DNA of 12,112 nt. Origin: an uncultured Lachnospiraceae bacterium (GTDB lineage: Bacteria; Bacillota; Clostridia; Lachnospirales; Lachnospiraceae). Both the position numbers and the translations under genes were made by a program. The stretch spans positions 1-12,112 of the forward strand of contig CAMOZD010000008.1 in assembly GCA_946630645.1 (NCBI GenBank), given 5' to 3'. The notes beneath the pieces were generated by a model. That model did not search any database. It was given only the letters and a program-made list of their open reading frames with translations, and had not been told where the DNA came from. Shown one piece after another: positions 1-5,782 of the stretch (position 1 is its first letter; each line of letters begins with the position of its first letter).

Positions 1-615
1 CCTAAAGGTTCACCGGAATTGACCGCCGCAAGGAAAGAAGAAATCATCAATGCCTGTGAGCAGTTATACCAGACCATGAGCTTTAAGGATATCACCCTGA
101 AAGAGATCGGCAAGGTGACATCCTTTACCAGGACATCAATCTATAATTATTTCCAGACAAAGGAAGAGATATTCCTGGCCCTTTACCAAAGGGAGTATGA
201 CAGGTGGAATGAAGACCTTCAGCTTATCCTCAATGGACATGAGGACCTTGGCAAGGAAGAGCTGGCGGTTGAGATTGCAGGGTCCATAGCAAACAGGGAC
301 CAGCTCCTGAAGCTTCTTTCCATGAATAATTATGATATGGAAGCCAACAGCCGCCCGGAGCTTTTGAGGGCTTTTAAGCTTGCCTATGGGGAGGCCATGA
401 AGAATATGACCAGGATTCTCACGAAGTTCTGTCCTGAAAAATCTGCGGGGGATATTCAAAATTTTATCTATATTTTCTTCCCCTTTATGTTCGGAATCTA
501 TCCTTACACAGCCGTCACCGATAAGCAGAGGGAAGCCATGGAGAAGGCAGATGTGGATTTTGTATTTCAGTCCATTTTTGAGATCACAAACAGCTGCCTG
601 TTAAAGCTTCTGTAA
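1..615 (+). CDS. TetR/AcrR-family transcriptional regulator (5' end cut by window edge)
   Basis: The reading frame is open to base 1, giving PKGSPELTAARKEE before the helix-turn-helix. A TTG at 19 could be read as a start, but the upstream PKGSPE residues are typical of this family's N-terminus, so the true start is probably just outside the window. The first 60 or so residues form a TetR-type DNA-binding domain: a helix with ITLKEIG, then the recognition helix region TRTSIYNYFQTKEEIF, a classic YxYFxxKEE signature. The remaining 140 residues are helical and would bind ligand and dimerise, but give no clue to the ligand. The gene ends at TAA 613-615 with no clear terminator after it. A flavodoxin start lies 125 bases downstream, so it may once have regulated that gene (inference). 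Confidence 0.9.
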   Translation, partial: PKGSPELTAARKEEIINACEQLYQTMSFKDITLKEIGKVTSFTRTSIYNYFQTKEEIFLALYQREYDRWNEDLQLILNGHEDLGKEELAVEIAGSIANRDQLLKLLSMNNYDMEANSRPELLRAFKLAYGEAMKNMTRILTKFCPEKSAGDIQNFIYIFFPFMFGIYPYTAVTDKQREAMEKADVDFVFQSIFEITNSCLLKLL

Positions 616-699
616 AGAGAGCCGGGCATTTTTTAAAGAGAGCCGGGCATTTTTGTAAAGAGAGCCAGGTATTTTTGTAAAGAGAGTCAGGCGTTTTAC
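612..699. repeat. Four tandem copies of a 21-22 bp repeat
   Basis: Copies start near 612, 633, 655 and 677, each beginning with (G)TAAAGAGAG and continuing with a form of CCGGGCATTTTT. The first two are nearly identical; copies 3 and 4 drift (CCAGGTATTTTT, TCAGGCGTTTTAC). The TetR stop codon TAA is part of the first copy. Units are not palindromic, so they do not look like ordinary TetR operators, and none forms a good terminator. Slippage or duplication of the gene's 3' end is the simplest explanation. Confidence 0.85.
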
Positions 700-722
700 A
701 AAAGATCTTAATGGGATAAAAA
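695..722 (+). promoter_or_regulatory. Possible weak sigma-A-type promoter before the flavodoxin remnant
   Basis: TTTACA at 695-700 is followed after 16 bases by TAAAAA at 717-722. The -35 match is good and the -10 match is poor. It would serve the flavodoxin remnant and the Nudix gene. A second possible -10, GATAAT at 731-736, has no good -35. Confidence 0.3.
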
Positions 723-739
723 TGATTTGGGATAATGAG

Positions 740-805
740 ATGGCAAAGAAAGTTTTAGCAGCAGTATTTTCGGCAAGTGGTGTGACCAGGCGCCTTGGTA
801 TTTGA
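740..805 (+). pseudogene. 5' remnant of a flavodoxin gene
   Basis: From ATG 740 the translation is MAKKVLAAVFSASGVT followed by RRLGI and a stop at 803-805. The first 16 residues match the N-terminal beta strand and phosphate-binding loop of clostridial flavodoxins (small FMN electron carriers whose loop contains S-x-S/T-G-x-T). The matching sequence stops abruptly after the FMN phosphate loop, which points to an internal deletion that removed the rest of the gene and joined the stub to the DNA before the Nudix gene. A 21-residue product could still be translated but could not hold FMN. Similarity is judged by eye from family knowledge. Confidence 0.6.
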
Positions 806-831
806 TAAGAGAAGTGGCAGGGAGAAAAAAT

Positions 832-1323
832 TTGGAATATGTAGATATCTATGACGCAAACCAAAGAAATACAGGCAGAATCAGGAGAAGAGGAGAGAGT
901 CTCATGAAGGGGGAGTATATCCTGGTTGTTCATGCCTGTATCATGAATCCTGAGGGTAAGATGCTGATTCAGAAGAGGTCCCAAAGTAAAAGGCAGTATG
1001 CCGGTCTTTGGGATCTGTCGGCAGGGGGTCATGCCCGTGCCGGAGAGATAAGTCTTGAAGCAGTGAAAAGAGAGGTCAGGGAAGAACTTGGCTTTGCAGA
1101 TTCTGATGGGTTCACATATCTATTCACAGAGCCTTTTCATCAGGTTTTAGATGATATTTACTATCTCAAATATGAAGGGAGCCTGGACCAGTTGAAATGG
1201 CAGACCAGTGAGATAGATGAAATCAGATGGGCCTCTTGCCGGGAGATTCTTAGAATGATAAAAGAAGGGACTTTTGTCGATTATCCAGAAGATTGTATCA
1301 GGAATATTTTTGCTAAATGTTGA
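832..1323 (+). CDS. Nudix hydrolase, IDI-like subgroup
   Basis: This predicted soluble enzyme of 163 residues would hydrolyse a nucleoside-diphosphate-linked substrate or a related pyrophosphate. The Nudix box is perfect: G66-x5-E72-x7-R80-E81-V-R-E84-E85-L-G-F88, where the glutamates bind the catalytic metal. The start region EYVDIYDANQRNTGRIRRRGE and the segment HACIMNPEGKMLIQKRS resemble the isopentenyl-diphosphate-isomerase-like Nudix group, but the true substrate cannot be read from sequence. I chose TTG 832 because AGGGAG at 819-824 sits 7 bases upstream and homologues begin with this E-Y-x-D-I-Y motif. An earlier TTG at 802 adds ten residues, lacks a ribosome site and overlaps the flavodoxin remnant's stop. 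The end is intact. Confidence 0.88.
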   Translation: MEYVDIYDANQRNTGRIRRRGESLMKGEYILVVHACIMNPEGKMLIQKRSQSKRQYAGLWDLSAGGHARAGEISLEAVKREVREELGFADSDGFTYLFTEPFHQVLDDIYYLKYEGSLDQLKWQTSEIDEIRWASCREILRMIKEGTFVDYPEDCIRNIFAKC

Positions 1324-1418
1324 TGAGACTCTTAGATAATAAGCAGAGCTTACTGAGCACCGTCGAACAGATGAAAATACAAGCTATATCCAAAAGGGTG
1401 CAACAAGCCAGCAATTAA
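1323..1418 (+). CDS. Possible 31-residue small ORF coupled to the Nudix stop
   Basis: ATG 1323-1325 overlaps the Nudix stop in the arrangement TGATG, which often allows a ribosome to re-initiate. The frame runs to TAA 1416-1418 and would give a charged, probably helical peptide (MRLLDNKQSLL...SKRVQQASN). I recognise no family. It may equally be chance or the remnant of a lost gene tail. No independent ribosome site was seen. Confidence 0.2.
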   Translation: MRLLDNKQSLLSTVEQMKIQAISKRVQQASN

Positions 1419-1426
1419 CCCAGCTT

Positions 1427-1443
1427 TCCTGTGTCAAACAGGA
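1427..1443. repeat. Small inverted repeat before the QueG-like gene
   Basis: TCCTGT (1427-1432) and ACAGGA (1438-1443) form a perfect 6-bp dyad with a 5-base loop. It ends 8 bases before the ribosome site of the next gene. There is no T-run, so it is not a terminator; it could be an operator or a small 5'-UTR hairpin. Confidence 0.3.
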
Positions 1444-1462
1444 TGAATAATGGAGATATATT

Positions 1463-2293
1463 ATGCTGACAAAAAATATATTTATAGAGAAAACCCGGAA
1501 AGTGTTTGAAGACTGCCCTGGCAACCGGGTGGATATTCCCGGCAGTGGACCCACCTTGCTTTTTGACAGTCCCCTTATTGGTTTCGCTAGTGCAGAGGAT
1601 GACTTGTTCCGGAAATACAAAGATGAAAAGATTATCGGTCCGATGTTTATGTCACCTCGGGAATGGCTCCCGGAGGCACAAACGGTTGTGTCTTTCTTCC
1701 TCCCATTTTCAGAAGAAGTCCGAACCTCCAACAGGGAGAATCTTTTATGGCCTTCCCTGCCCTGGCTTTACGGGCGGATCGAAGGTCAGGATTTTATCAG
1801 AGTCTTTGCAAATGGTCTACAACAGACGATGAAAGATGAGGGCCTCCAATCCTGTGTCCCCTGGATTGACAGCAGGTTTAAACGGCAGTTGCTAGAATAC
1901 ACAGGAGGGGATGGGGATAATTTTCATGTGAACAGCGCCTGGTCTGAGCGCCATGTGGCCTATATCTGTGGACTGGGAACCTTTGGGCTTTCCCGTGGCC
2001 TGATTACTGAGGCAGGCATGGCAGGACGATTTACCAGTATCATTCTAGACGCTAAATACGAGCCTGATCGACGGCCTTATTCAGCTACTTACGAGTATTG
2101 CATCCATTGCGGAGCCTGTGTGAGACGCTGCCCGGCCGGGGCGATTACCATGGAATACGGGAAAAACAATGTAAAATGTAAACAGTTTCTGGATATGGTG
2201 AAGGAAAAGGAGAATCCCCGTTATGGATGCGGTAAATGCCAGGCAGGAGTGCCCTGCGAATTCCGGCGGCCGGAGAAGAGGGGGTTTCGCTAA
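1463..2293 (+). CDS. QueG-like double [4Fe-4S] cluster protein (epoxyqueuosine-reductase-related)
   Basis: The protein has 276 residues and no membrane segment. The C-terminal third holds eight well-placed cysteines. The first group is C213-x2-C216-x2-C219-x3-C223-P, the standard ferredoxin motif. The second is C239-x16-C256-x2-C259-x5-C265. Together they can bind two [4Fe-4S] clusters. The N-terminal 200 residues, with VNSAWSERHVAYICGLGTFGLSRGLIT before the clusters, match the layout of epoxyqueuosine reductase QueG and its many clostridial relatives. True QueG is usually longer and reduces a tRNA base using a cobalamin; whether this paralogue binds cobalamin or acts on tRNA is unclear, so I give no symbol. 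ATG 1463 is supported by TGGAG at 1451-1455, 7 bases upstream. Transcription ends at the hairpin at 2379-2420. Confidence 0.8.
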   Translation: MLTKNIFIEKTRKVFEDCPGNRVDIPGSGPTLLFDSPLIGFASAEDDLFRKYKDEKIIGPMFMSPREWLPEAQTVVSFFLPFSEEVRTSNRENLLWPSLPWLYGRIEGQDFIRVFANGLQQTMKDEGLQSCVPWIDSRFKRQLLEYTGGDGDNFHVNSAWSERHVAYICGLGTFGLSRGLITEAGMAGRFTSIILDAKYEPDRRPYSATYEYCIHCGACVRRCPAGAITMEYGKNNVKCKQFLDMVKEKENPRYGCGKCQAGVPCEFRRPEKRGFR

Positions 2294-2378
2294 TCGGTGG
2301 CAGCCTTTTCCAGGACTATGAACAGCATCCTTTGACTTTGTAATTCAGGATTCTATATATGGGATGGGACTATCAGAT

Positions 2379-2420
2379 AACCATCCGGAATCGCAGTGAT
2401 GATTCCGGATGGTTTTTTTT
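2379..2420 (+). terminator. Strong intrinsic terminator after the QueG-like gene
   Basis: A perfect 14-bp inverted repeat, AACCATCCGGAATC (2379-2392) with GATTCCGGATGGTT (2401-2414), encloses an 8-base loop and runs into eight T residues (2413-2420). It separates the first gene group from the MerR gene. The opposite strand lacks a U-run, so it works in the + direction only. Confidence 0.92.
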
Positions 2421-2429
2421 AAATTCTAT

Positions 2430-2458
2430 ATGTCAAATGAATTTTAAAATAGTATAAT
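2430..2458 (+). promoter_or_regulatory. Promoter of the MerR-family gene
   Basis: A perfect -10 TATAAT (2453-2458) lies 17 bases after ATGTCA (2430-2435), which matches four of six -35 positions. It starts just past the preceding terminator and about 44 bases before the MerR start codon. Confidence 0.65.
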
Positions 2459-2501
2459 ATGGTAAAAACCATGAAGTAACTTTAGGGTTAGGAGGTGTAA
2501 T

Positions 2502-3311
2502 ATGCCATTAAGAATCGGGCAGGTTTCCAAATTATTCAATATCCCAATTGATACCCTGCGTTATTATGACAAGGAAAGGGTACTGCAGCCGGGGCGCATG
2601 GACCATAACGGTTATCGCCTTTATGATGTCTGGGATATTTTCAATCTGACAGATCTGACCATATACAGGGGTCTGGGCATTTCCTTAAAAGATATAAAAA
2701 ATATTTTAACTACATACGGCCTTGAGGATCTGGAGACACTGCTTTTTGAAAAGTATGAAGATATGGAAAATAAGATCAGATACCAGCATGTTCTTTCCAA
2801 GTATATCTATAATCTTTACGACCGGCTGAGTTCCGTAAATTATAATATTGATAATTTCTGGGTCAAAAAAGACCCGAGAAGCTATCATGTTCTCTGTACA
2901 GGCGCTGTCAGTGAGGAATATTCGGATTTTGAATACAATAATCCTCTCCTGCGGGAATTCATCAAAACATCACCCTTTTACAGGGCAGAGCTGGTGACAG
3001 ATTTGGAACATATTCAGAAAAGCCGCGACTATATCCAGTGGGATCTTTCCCTGGATGAAGAGTATTTCTCCATGTTTGACATTAAGTTGTCAGAAGAAAT
3101 TACCGTATTTGAGCCGCAGCTATCTGTACATACTATTATTGACATGGGTGAGAAAGGAGGACTGGATATACATTCCCTGAAGCACATTCTTTCTTATATG
3201 GCCGGCAGAAGCTACCAGCCGGCCGGAAAGATACGTGGAGAGATTCTGGCAAGAGTCCATCAGGGTAAGCGGTGGCACCGGTATGTGGAGATAAAAATTC
3301 CTATAAAATAA
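2502..3311 (+). CDS. MerR-family regulator with C-terminal effector-binding domain
   Basis: Residues 1-70 form a standard MerR winged helix-turn-helix: RIGQVSKLFNIPIDTLRYYDKERVLQP, then the wing NGYRLYDVWDI and second helix pair. A coiled linker of roughly residues 80-118 follows, as is usual for dimer formation. Residues 120-269 look like a GyrI-like or BmrR-type effector-binding region, suggesting that it senses a small organic molecule rather than a metal; no metal-binding cysteines are seen. The length of 269 fits that subgroup. ATG 2502 has AGGAGGT (2490-2496) 5 bases upstream. The next gene, an OYE-type reductase, has a promoter with the long spacer that MerR proteins activate, so that gene is its likely target. 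Confidence 0.88.
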   Translation: MPLRIGQVSKLFNIPIDTLRYYDKERVLQPGRMDHNGYRLYDVWDIFNLTDLTIYRGLGISLKDIKNILTTYGLEDLETLLFEKYEDMENKIRYQHVLSKYIYNLYDRLSSVNYNIDNFWVKKDPRSYHVLCTGAVSEEYSDFEYNNPLLREFIKTSPFYRAELVTDLEHIQKSRDYIQWDLSLDEEYFSMFDIKLSEEITVFEPQLSVHTIIDMGEKGGLDIHSLKHILSYMAGRSYQPAGKIRGEILARVHQGKRWHRYVEIKIPIK

Positions 3312-3326
3312 AGGAGAAATCTTTAC

Positions 3327-3357
3327 TTGACCCTGTAGTTCCTTCATGCTTTATGAT
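3327..3357 (+). promoter_or_regulatory. Reductase promoter with 19-bp spacer (MerR-activated type)
   Basis: TTGACC (3327-3332) and TATGAT (3352-3357) are separated by 19 bases, longer than the usual 17. An imperfect dyad, CTGTAG (3333-3338) and CTTCAT (3342-3347), lies in the spacer. Spacers of 19-20 bp with an intervening dyad are the known hallmark of MerR-activated promoters, and a MerR gene ends only 15 bases upstream. The dyad matches at four of six positions and is centred slightly left of the spacer midpoint, so the operator call is weaker than the promoter call. Confidence 0.6.
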
Positions 3358-3414
3358 AAATATTATCAAGTAGCAGATGGCTTCCTTCTTGCAGGAGGGA
3401 AGCATGTTTATCAT
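3353..3414. repeat. Nested inverted repeats between the reductase promoter and start
   Basis: An inner hairpin pairs 3380-3388 with 3395-3403 (9 bp, one G-T pair, 6-base loop). An outer perfect 8-bp dyad pairs ATGATAAA (3353-3360) with TTTATCAT (3407-3414). The outer left arm overlaps the -10 box, so only the inner hairpin would be fully inside the RNA. No T-run follows. It could affect translation or bind a protein. Confidence 0.5.
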
Positions 3415-3434
3415 TAAAGGGAGGAGAAACACTC

Positions 3435-5333
3435 ATGTACGACAAATTATTGGCACCTTATACTTTGAAGAATGTGGAGTTAAAGAACCGTCTGGTAGTT
3501 ACTGCCATGGTGACAAATTATTGTAAAGAGGATGGTTTTCTTACAGACCGCTGGATGAGATATCATGAAGAAAAGGCAAAAGGCGGCTGGGGAATGATTA
3601 TCACTGAGGACTACTGTTTCCGGCCTGAAGGAAAAGGCTACAATAGGATTCCCGGCTTGTTTCTCGATGAGCAGATCCCTCTGAATAAGGTATTTACCGA
3701 TAAGATCCATTCCTACGGAAGCAGGATTATCTGTCAGATCTATCACCCGGGCAGACAGAGTAACCAGTATGTTAATGGCGGTCATCAGCCGGTTGCACCG
3801 TCAGCCATACCCTGTCCATGGTTGAAGCAGATTCCAAGAGCCATCACCGTAGAGGAAATTCATGAGTATGTGAGCCAGTTCGGCGATGCGGCTCTTAGGG
3901 CAAAAAAGGCTGGATTTGACGGTGTTGAGATTCACCTGGCCCATGGCTATCTCCTCTTTGAAATGCTTTCTCCTCATGTAAATAAGAGAACAGATGAGTA
4001 TGGCGGCTGTTTTAAAAACAGATTCCGTATGATCAGGGAAGTCTTTGAGGATGTTAAGAAGAAGGTTGGAGAAGATTTTATCGTAGGTACCAGGTTGTCC
4101 TATCAGGATGGTTACAAGGGCGGCAGAGGATTATACGACTCCATGGAATTAGCCATGAATTTAGAGACAGCAGGGGCAGATTATCTGAATGTCACATTTG
4201 GAAGCTACGGCGATCATAACAGCTATGACCGTGACGTTCAGAAGCATGGTTTCGTAACCCATGCTTGCAGCGAGATTAAAAAGGTGGTAAGTATTCCGGT
4301 GATCGATACAAACCGTATCACTACCGGTGGAGTGGCAGAGGCTATTCTGCAGGCCGGCGAAGCTGACCTGATCGGTATGGAAAGAACTTCCCTGGCAGAC
4401 CCCCATTATCCCAATAAATTAAAAAAAGGACAGGAAGAGCAGATCAGACATTGCATCAACTGTAATATCGGATGTTATGGGTCCCTCTTATCCGGTGGAA
4501 CCTGTTCCTGTCTGGTAAATCCAGAGGTTGGCCGTGAGATTGAGATGGATAATTTTAAGCCGGAGAGCAAGAGAGTACTGATTGCCGGCGGTGGCCCTGG
4601 CGGAATGGAAGCAGCTTATCAGGCTGTCAGGGCAGGACATAAGGTAACCTTATACGAAGCATCTGACTTTTTAGGCGGACAACTGGTATCCGCTGCATTT
4701 CCTCCTATGAAGGGTGAAGTAGCCTTGTTTACCAGCTGGCTGATCAGACAGATGAAGGACCTCAAGGTTGATTTCCGTTTAAATACTCCTCTTACCAGGG
4801 CTATCGTAGAAGAGGAAAAGCCGGATGCCGTAATCGTGGCAACAGGCGGATCTGCCATCGTTCCTAATATCCCCGGCATTGATCTTCCCCATGTACATAA
4901 AGCGGAAGACGTGCTTCTTGGCAAAGTAGTGACAGGAGAAGATGTGGTTGTATGTGGCGGTGGAGAAGTTGGTGTCGAGACAGCAACTGCAATTGCTTTC
5001 CGGTGTAATGGCAAGGTATCTGTCGTAGAGATGCTGCCTTCTGTATTCCCGTCCCTGGATTTCAGAAAGCTTATGGATGAATATGAAGTGGACCGCTATA
5101 CTTCCACCAAGGTTAAAGAGATTAAAGAGGACTGCGTTATTGTGGAAAAGAACGGGGAAGAATGTGCCATCCCGGCCAAGACGGTTGTCTTAGCCTTTGG
5201 TTACAAGCCCAACAATACCCTGGCAGAGGAACTGAAAGATCTTTGCGATGTCAAAGTAATTGGCGGCAGCATAAAGACTTCCAACGCTTTTGCCGCTACA
5301 ACAGACGCTTTAAATGCAGTCCTGGATATCTAA
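3435..5333 (+). CDS. NADH:flavin oxidoreductase, two-domain old-yellow-enzyme family (2,4-dienoyl-CoA reductase / BaiH-like)
   Basis: This 632-residue cytoplasmic enzyme would pass electrons from NAD(P)H through FAD and an Fe-S cluster to FMN, to reduce a conjugated C=C bond. Residues 1-335 are an FMN TIM barrel with YHPGRQSN and HLAHGYLLFEMLSPHVNKRTDEYGG; H170 and Y172 fall in the active-site motif. The Fe-S ligands are C340-x2-C343-x3-C347-x11-C359, the same spacing as in the dienoyl-CoA reductase family. An FAD motif GGGPGG is at 385-390, and a second nucleotide motif GGGEVG at 508-513. Relatives include FadH, 2-enoate reductases and the bile-acid enzymes BaiCD/BaiH. With no bai or fatty-acid gene nearby, the substrate is unknown. 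ATG 3435 has GGGAGGAG about 8 bases upstream. The MerR gene upstream probably controls it. Confidence 0.93.
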   Translation: MYDKLLAPYTLKNVELKNRLVVTAMVTNYCKEDGFLTDRWMRYHEEKAKGGWGMIITEDYCFRPEGKGYNRIPGLFLDEQIPLNKVFTDKIHSYGSRIICQIYHPGRQSNQYVNGGHQPVAPSAIPCPWLKQIPRAITVEEIHEYVSQFGDAALRAKKAGFDGVEIHLAHGYLLFEMLSPHVNKRTDEYGGCFKNRFRMIREVFEDVKKKVGEDFIVGTRLSYQDGYKGGRGLYDSMELAMNLETAGADYLNVTFGSYGDHNSYDRDVQKHGFVTHACSEIKKVVSIPVIDTNRITTGGVAEAILQAGEADLIGMERTSLADPHYPNKLKKGQEEQIRHCINCNIGCYGSLLSGGTCSCLVNPEVGREIEMDNFKPESKRVLIAGGGPGGMEAAYQAVRAGHKVTLYEASDFLGGQLVSAAFPPMKGEVALFTSWLIRQMKDLKVDFRLNTPLTRAIVEEEKPDAVIVATGGSAIVPNIPGIDLPHVHKAEDVLLGKVVTGEDVVVCGGGEVGVETATAIAFRCNGKVSVVEMLPSVFPSLDFRKLMDEYEVDRYTSTKVKEIKEDCVIVEKNGEECAIPAKTVVLAFGYKPNNTLAEELKDLCDVKVIGGSIKTSNAFAATTDALNAVLDI

Positions 5334-5511
5334 TACCTTAAAAGGATAGAATAGGATAGCTATAGCAAAGTAAGGTTATAGAAAAAGATAACCATAGTAA
5401 GGGATGGCCTTAGATAAAGGAAAGCCTTAGGAAAAGGCGCCCTTGGAAAAGCTAACTTTAAAAATGACGGTCCTGAAAAAGGATGGTTATAAAAAAGAGG
5501 ACAGTTAATAG
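5334..5511. repeat. Degenerate A/G-rich tandem tract, period about 16 bp
   Basis: The stretch after the reductase contains about ten drifted units built on the pattern CCTTA(G/T)-AAAAGG, such as CCTTAGATAAAGGAAAG, CCTTAGGAAAAGGCGC, CCTTGGAAAAGCTA and GTCCTGAAAAAGGATG. The period varies from 14 to 18. It is strongly purine-rich on the + strand. Frames through it look like shadows rather than genes. It is non-coding, with no recognised function, and leads directly into the long hairpin at 5512. Confidence 0.55.
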
Positions 5512-5584
5512 AAAAAAGGGCTGTCGTATTAAGTGACAGCAACTGCCGGCGCGGTTGCAACACTTAGTACGGCAGTCCTTTTTT
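5512..5584. terminator. Long bidirectional-looking terminator hairpin
   Basis: Arms 5512-5535 and 5561-5584 pair over 24 bp with three G-T wobbles and no mismatch. The inside carries a second stem, GCAAC with GTTGC and CCG with CGG. The outer ends are A6 on the left and T6 on the right, so each strand yields a hairpin plus U-run. It would end the reductase transcript. The unusual length also fits a small palindromic repeat element. Confidence 0.75.
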
Positions 5585-5593
5585 AAAGGATAA

Positions 5594-5689
5594 ATGTCCA
5601 AAATTCTGACAGAAGAACAGCTTTTAGTGTATAATCAAAACTATAATGATAAGAAGCATATGGAAAGCTTAAATCAGAAATTTGTATAG
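5594..5689 (+). CDS. Possible 31-residue ORF overlapping a promoter, doubtful
   Basis: ATG 5594 follows AAAGGA (5585-5590) by 3 bases and opens a frame MSKILTEEQLLVYNQNYND... to TAG 5687-5689. It looks protein-like, with a plausible helical start, but a near-consensus promoter lies inside it (5606-5635) and no family is recognised. It may be the remnant of a lost gene or chance. Confidence 0.2.
   Translation: MSKILTEEQLLVYNQNYNDKKHMESLNQKFV
5604..5635 (+). promoter_or_regulatory. Promoter with overlapping palindrome, upstream of the fusion gene
   Basis: CTGACA (5606-5611, five of six -35 positions) is followed after 18 bases by a perfect TATAAT (5630-5635). A second TATAAT follows at 5642-5647. 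The -35 lies inside the perfect 11-bp palindrome TTCTGACAGAA (5604-5614), a plausible repressor site. A palindrome with the same half-sites, CAGAATTCTG, lies at 5701-5710 in the transcribed leader. Confidence 0.6.
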
Positions 5690-5782
5690 GAAGAATATAT
5701 CAGAATTCTGGTTTACATGATATTTAGTTGTCGTGTTGTACTGGCTATGATAATTATGGGGTGGGAAGAGGGATTTGTGATT

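Noticed and set aside
601..1032. 143-codon frame on the - strand with repeated NARLSLK segments
   Set aside because: It covers the tandem repeats and lies antisense to the Nudix gene; the repeated residues are just the translation of the repeat unit.
3435..5333. Calling the reductase BaiH or BaiCD (bile-acid 7-dehydroxylation)
   Set aside because: Domain layout fits, but no other bai gene is nearby and the family is broad, so a specific bile-acid role is not supported.
5360..5563. 67-codon frame on the - strand
   Set aside because: It reads through the degenerate repeat tract and the long hairpin; composition reflects the repeats and there is no ribosome site or known domain.
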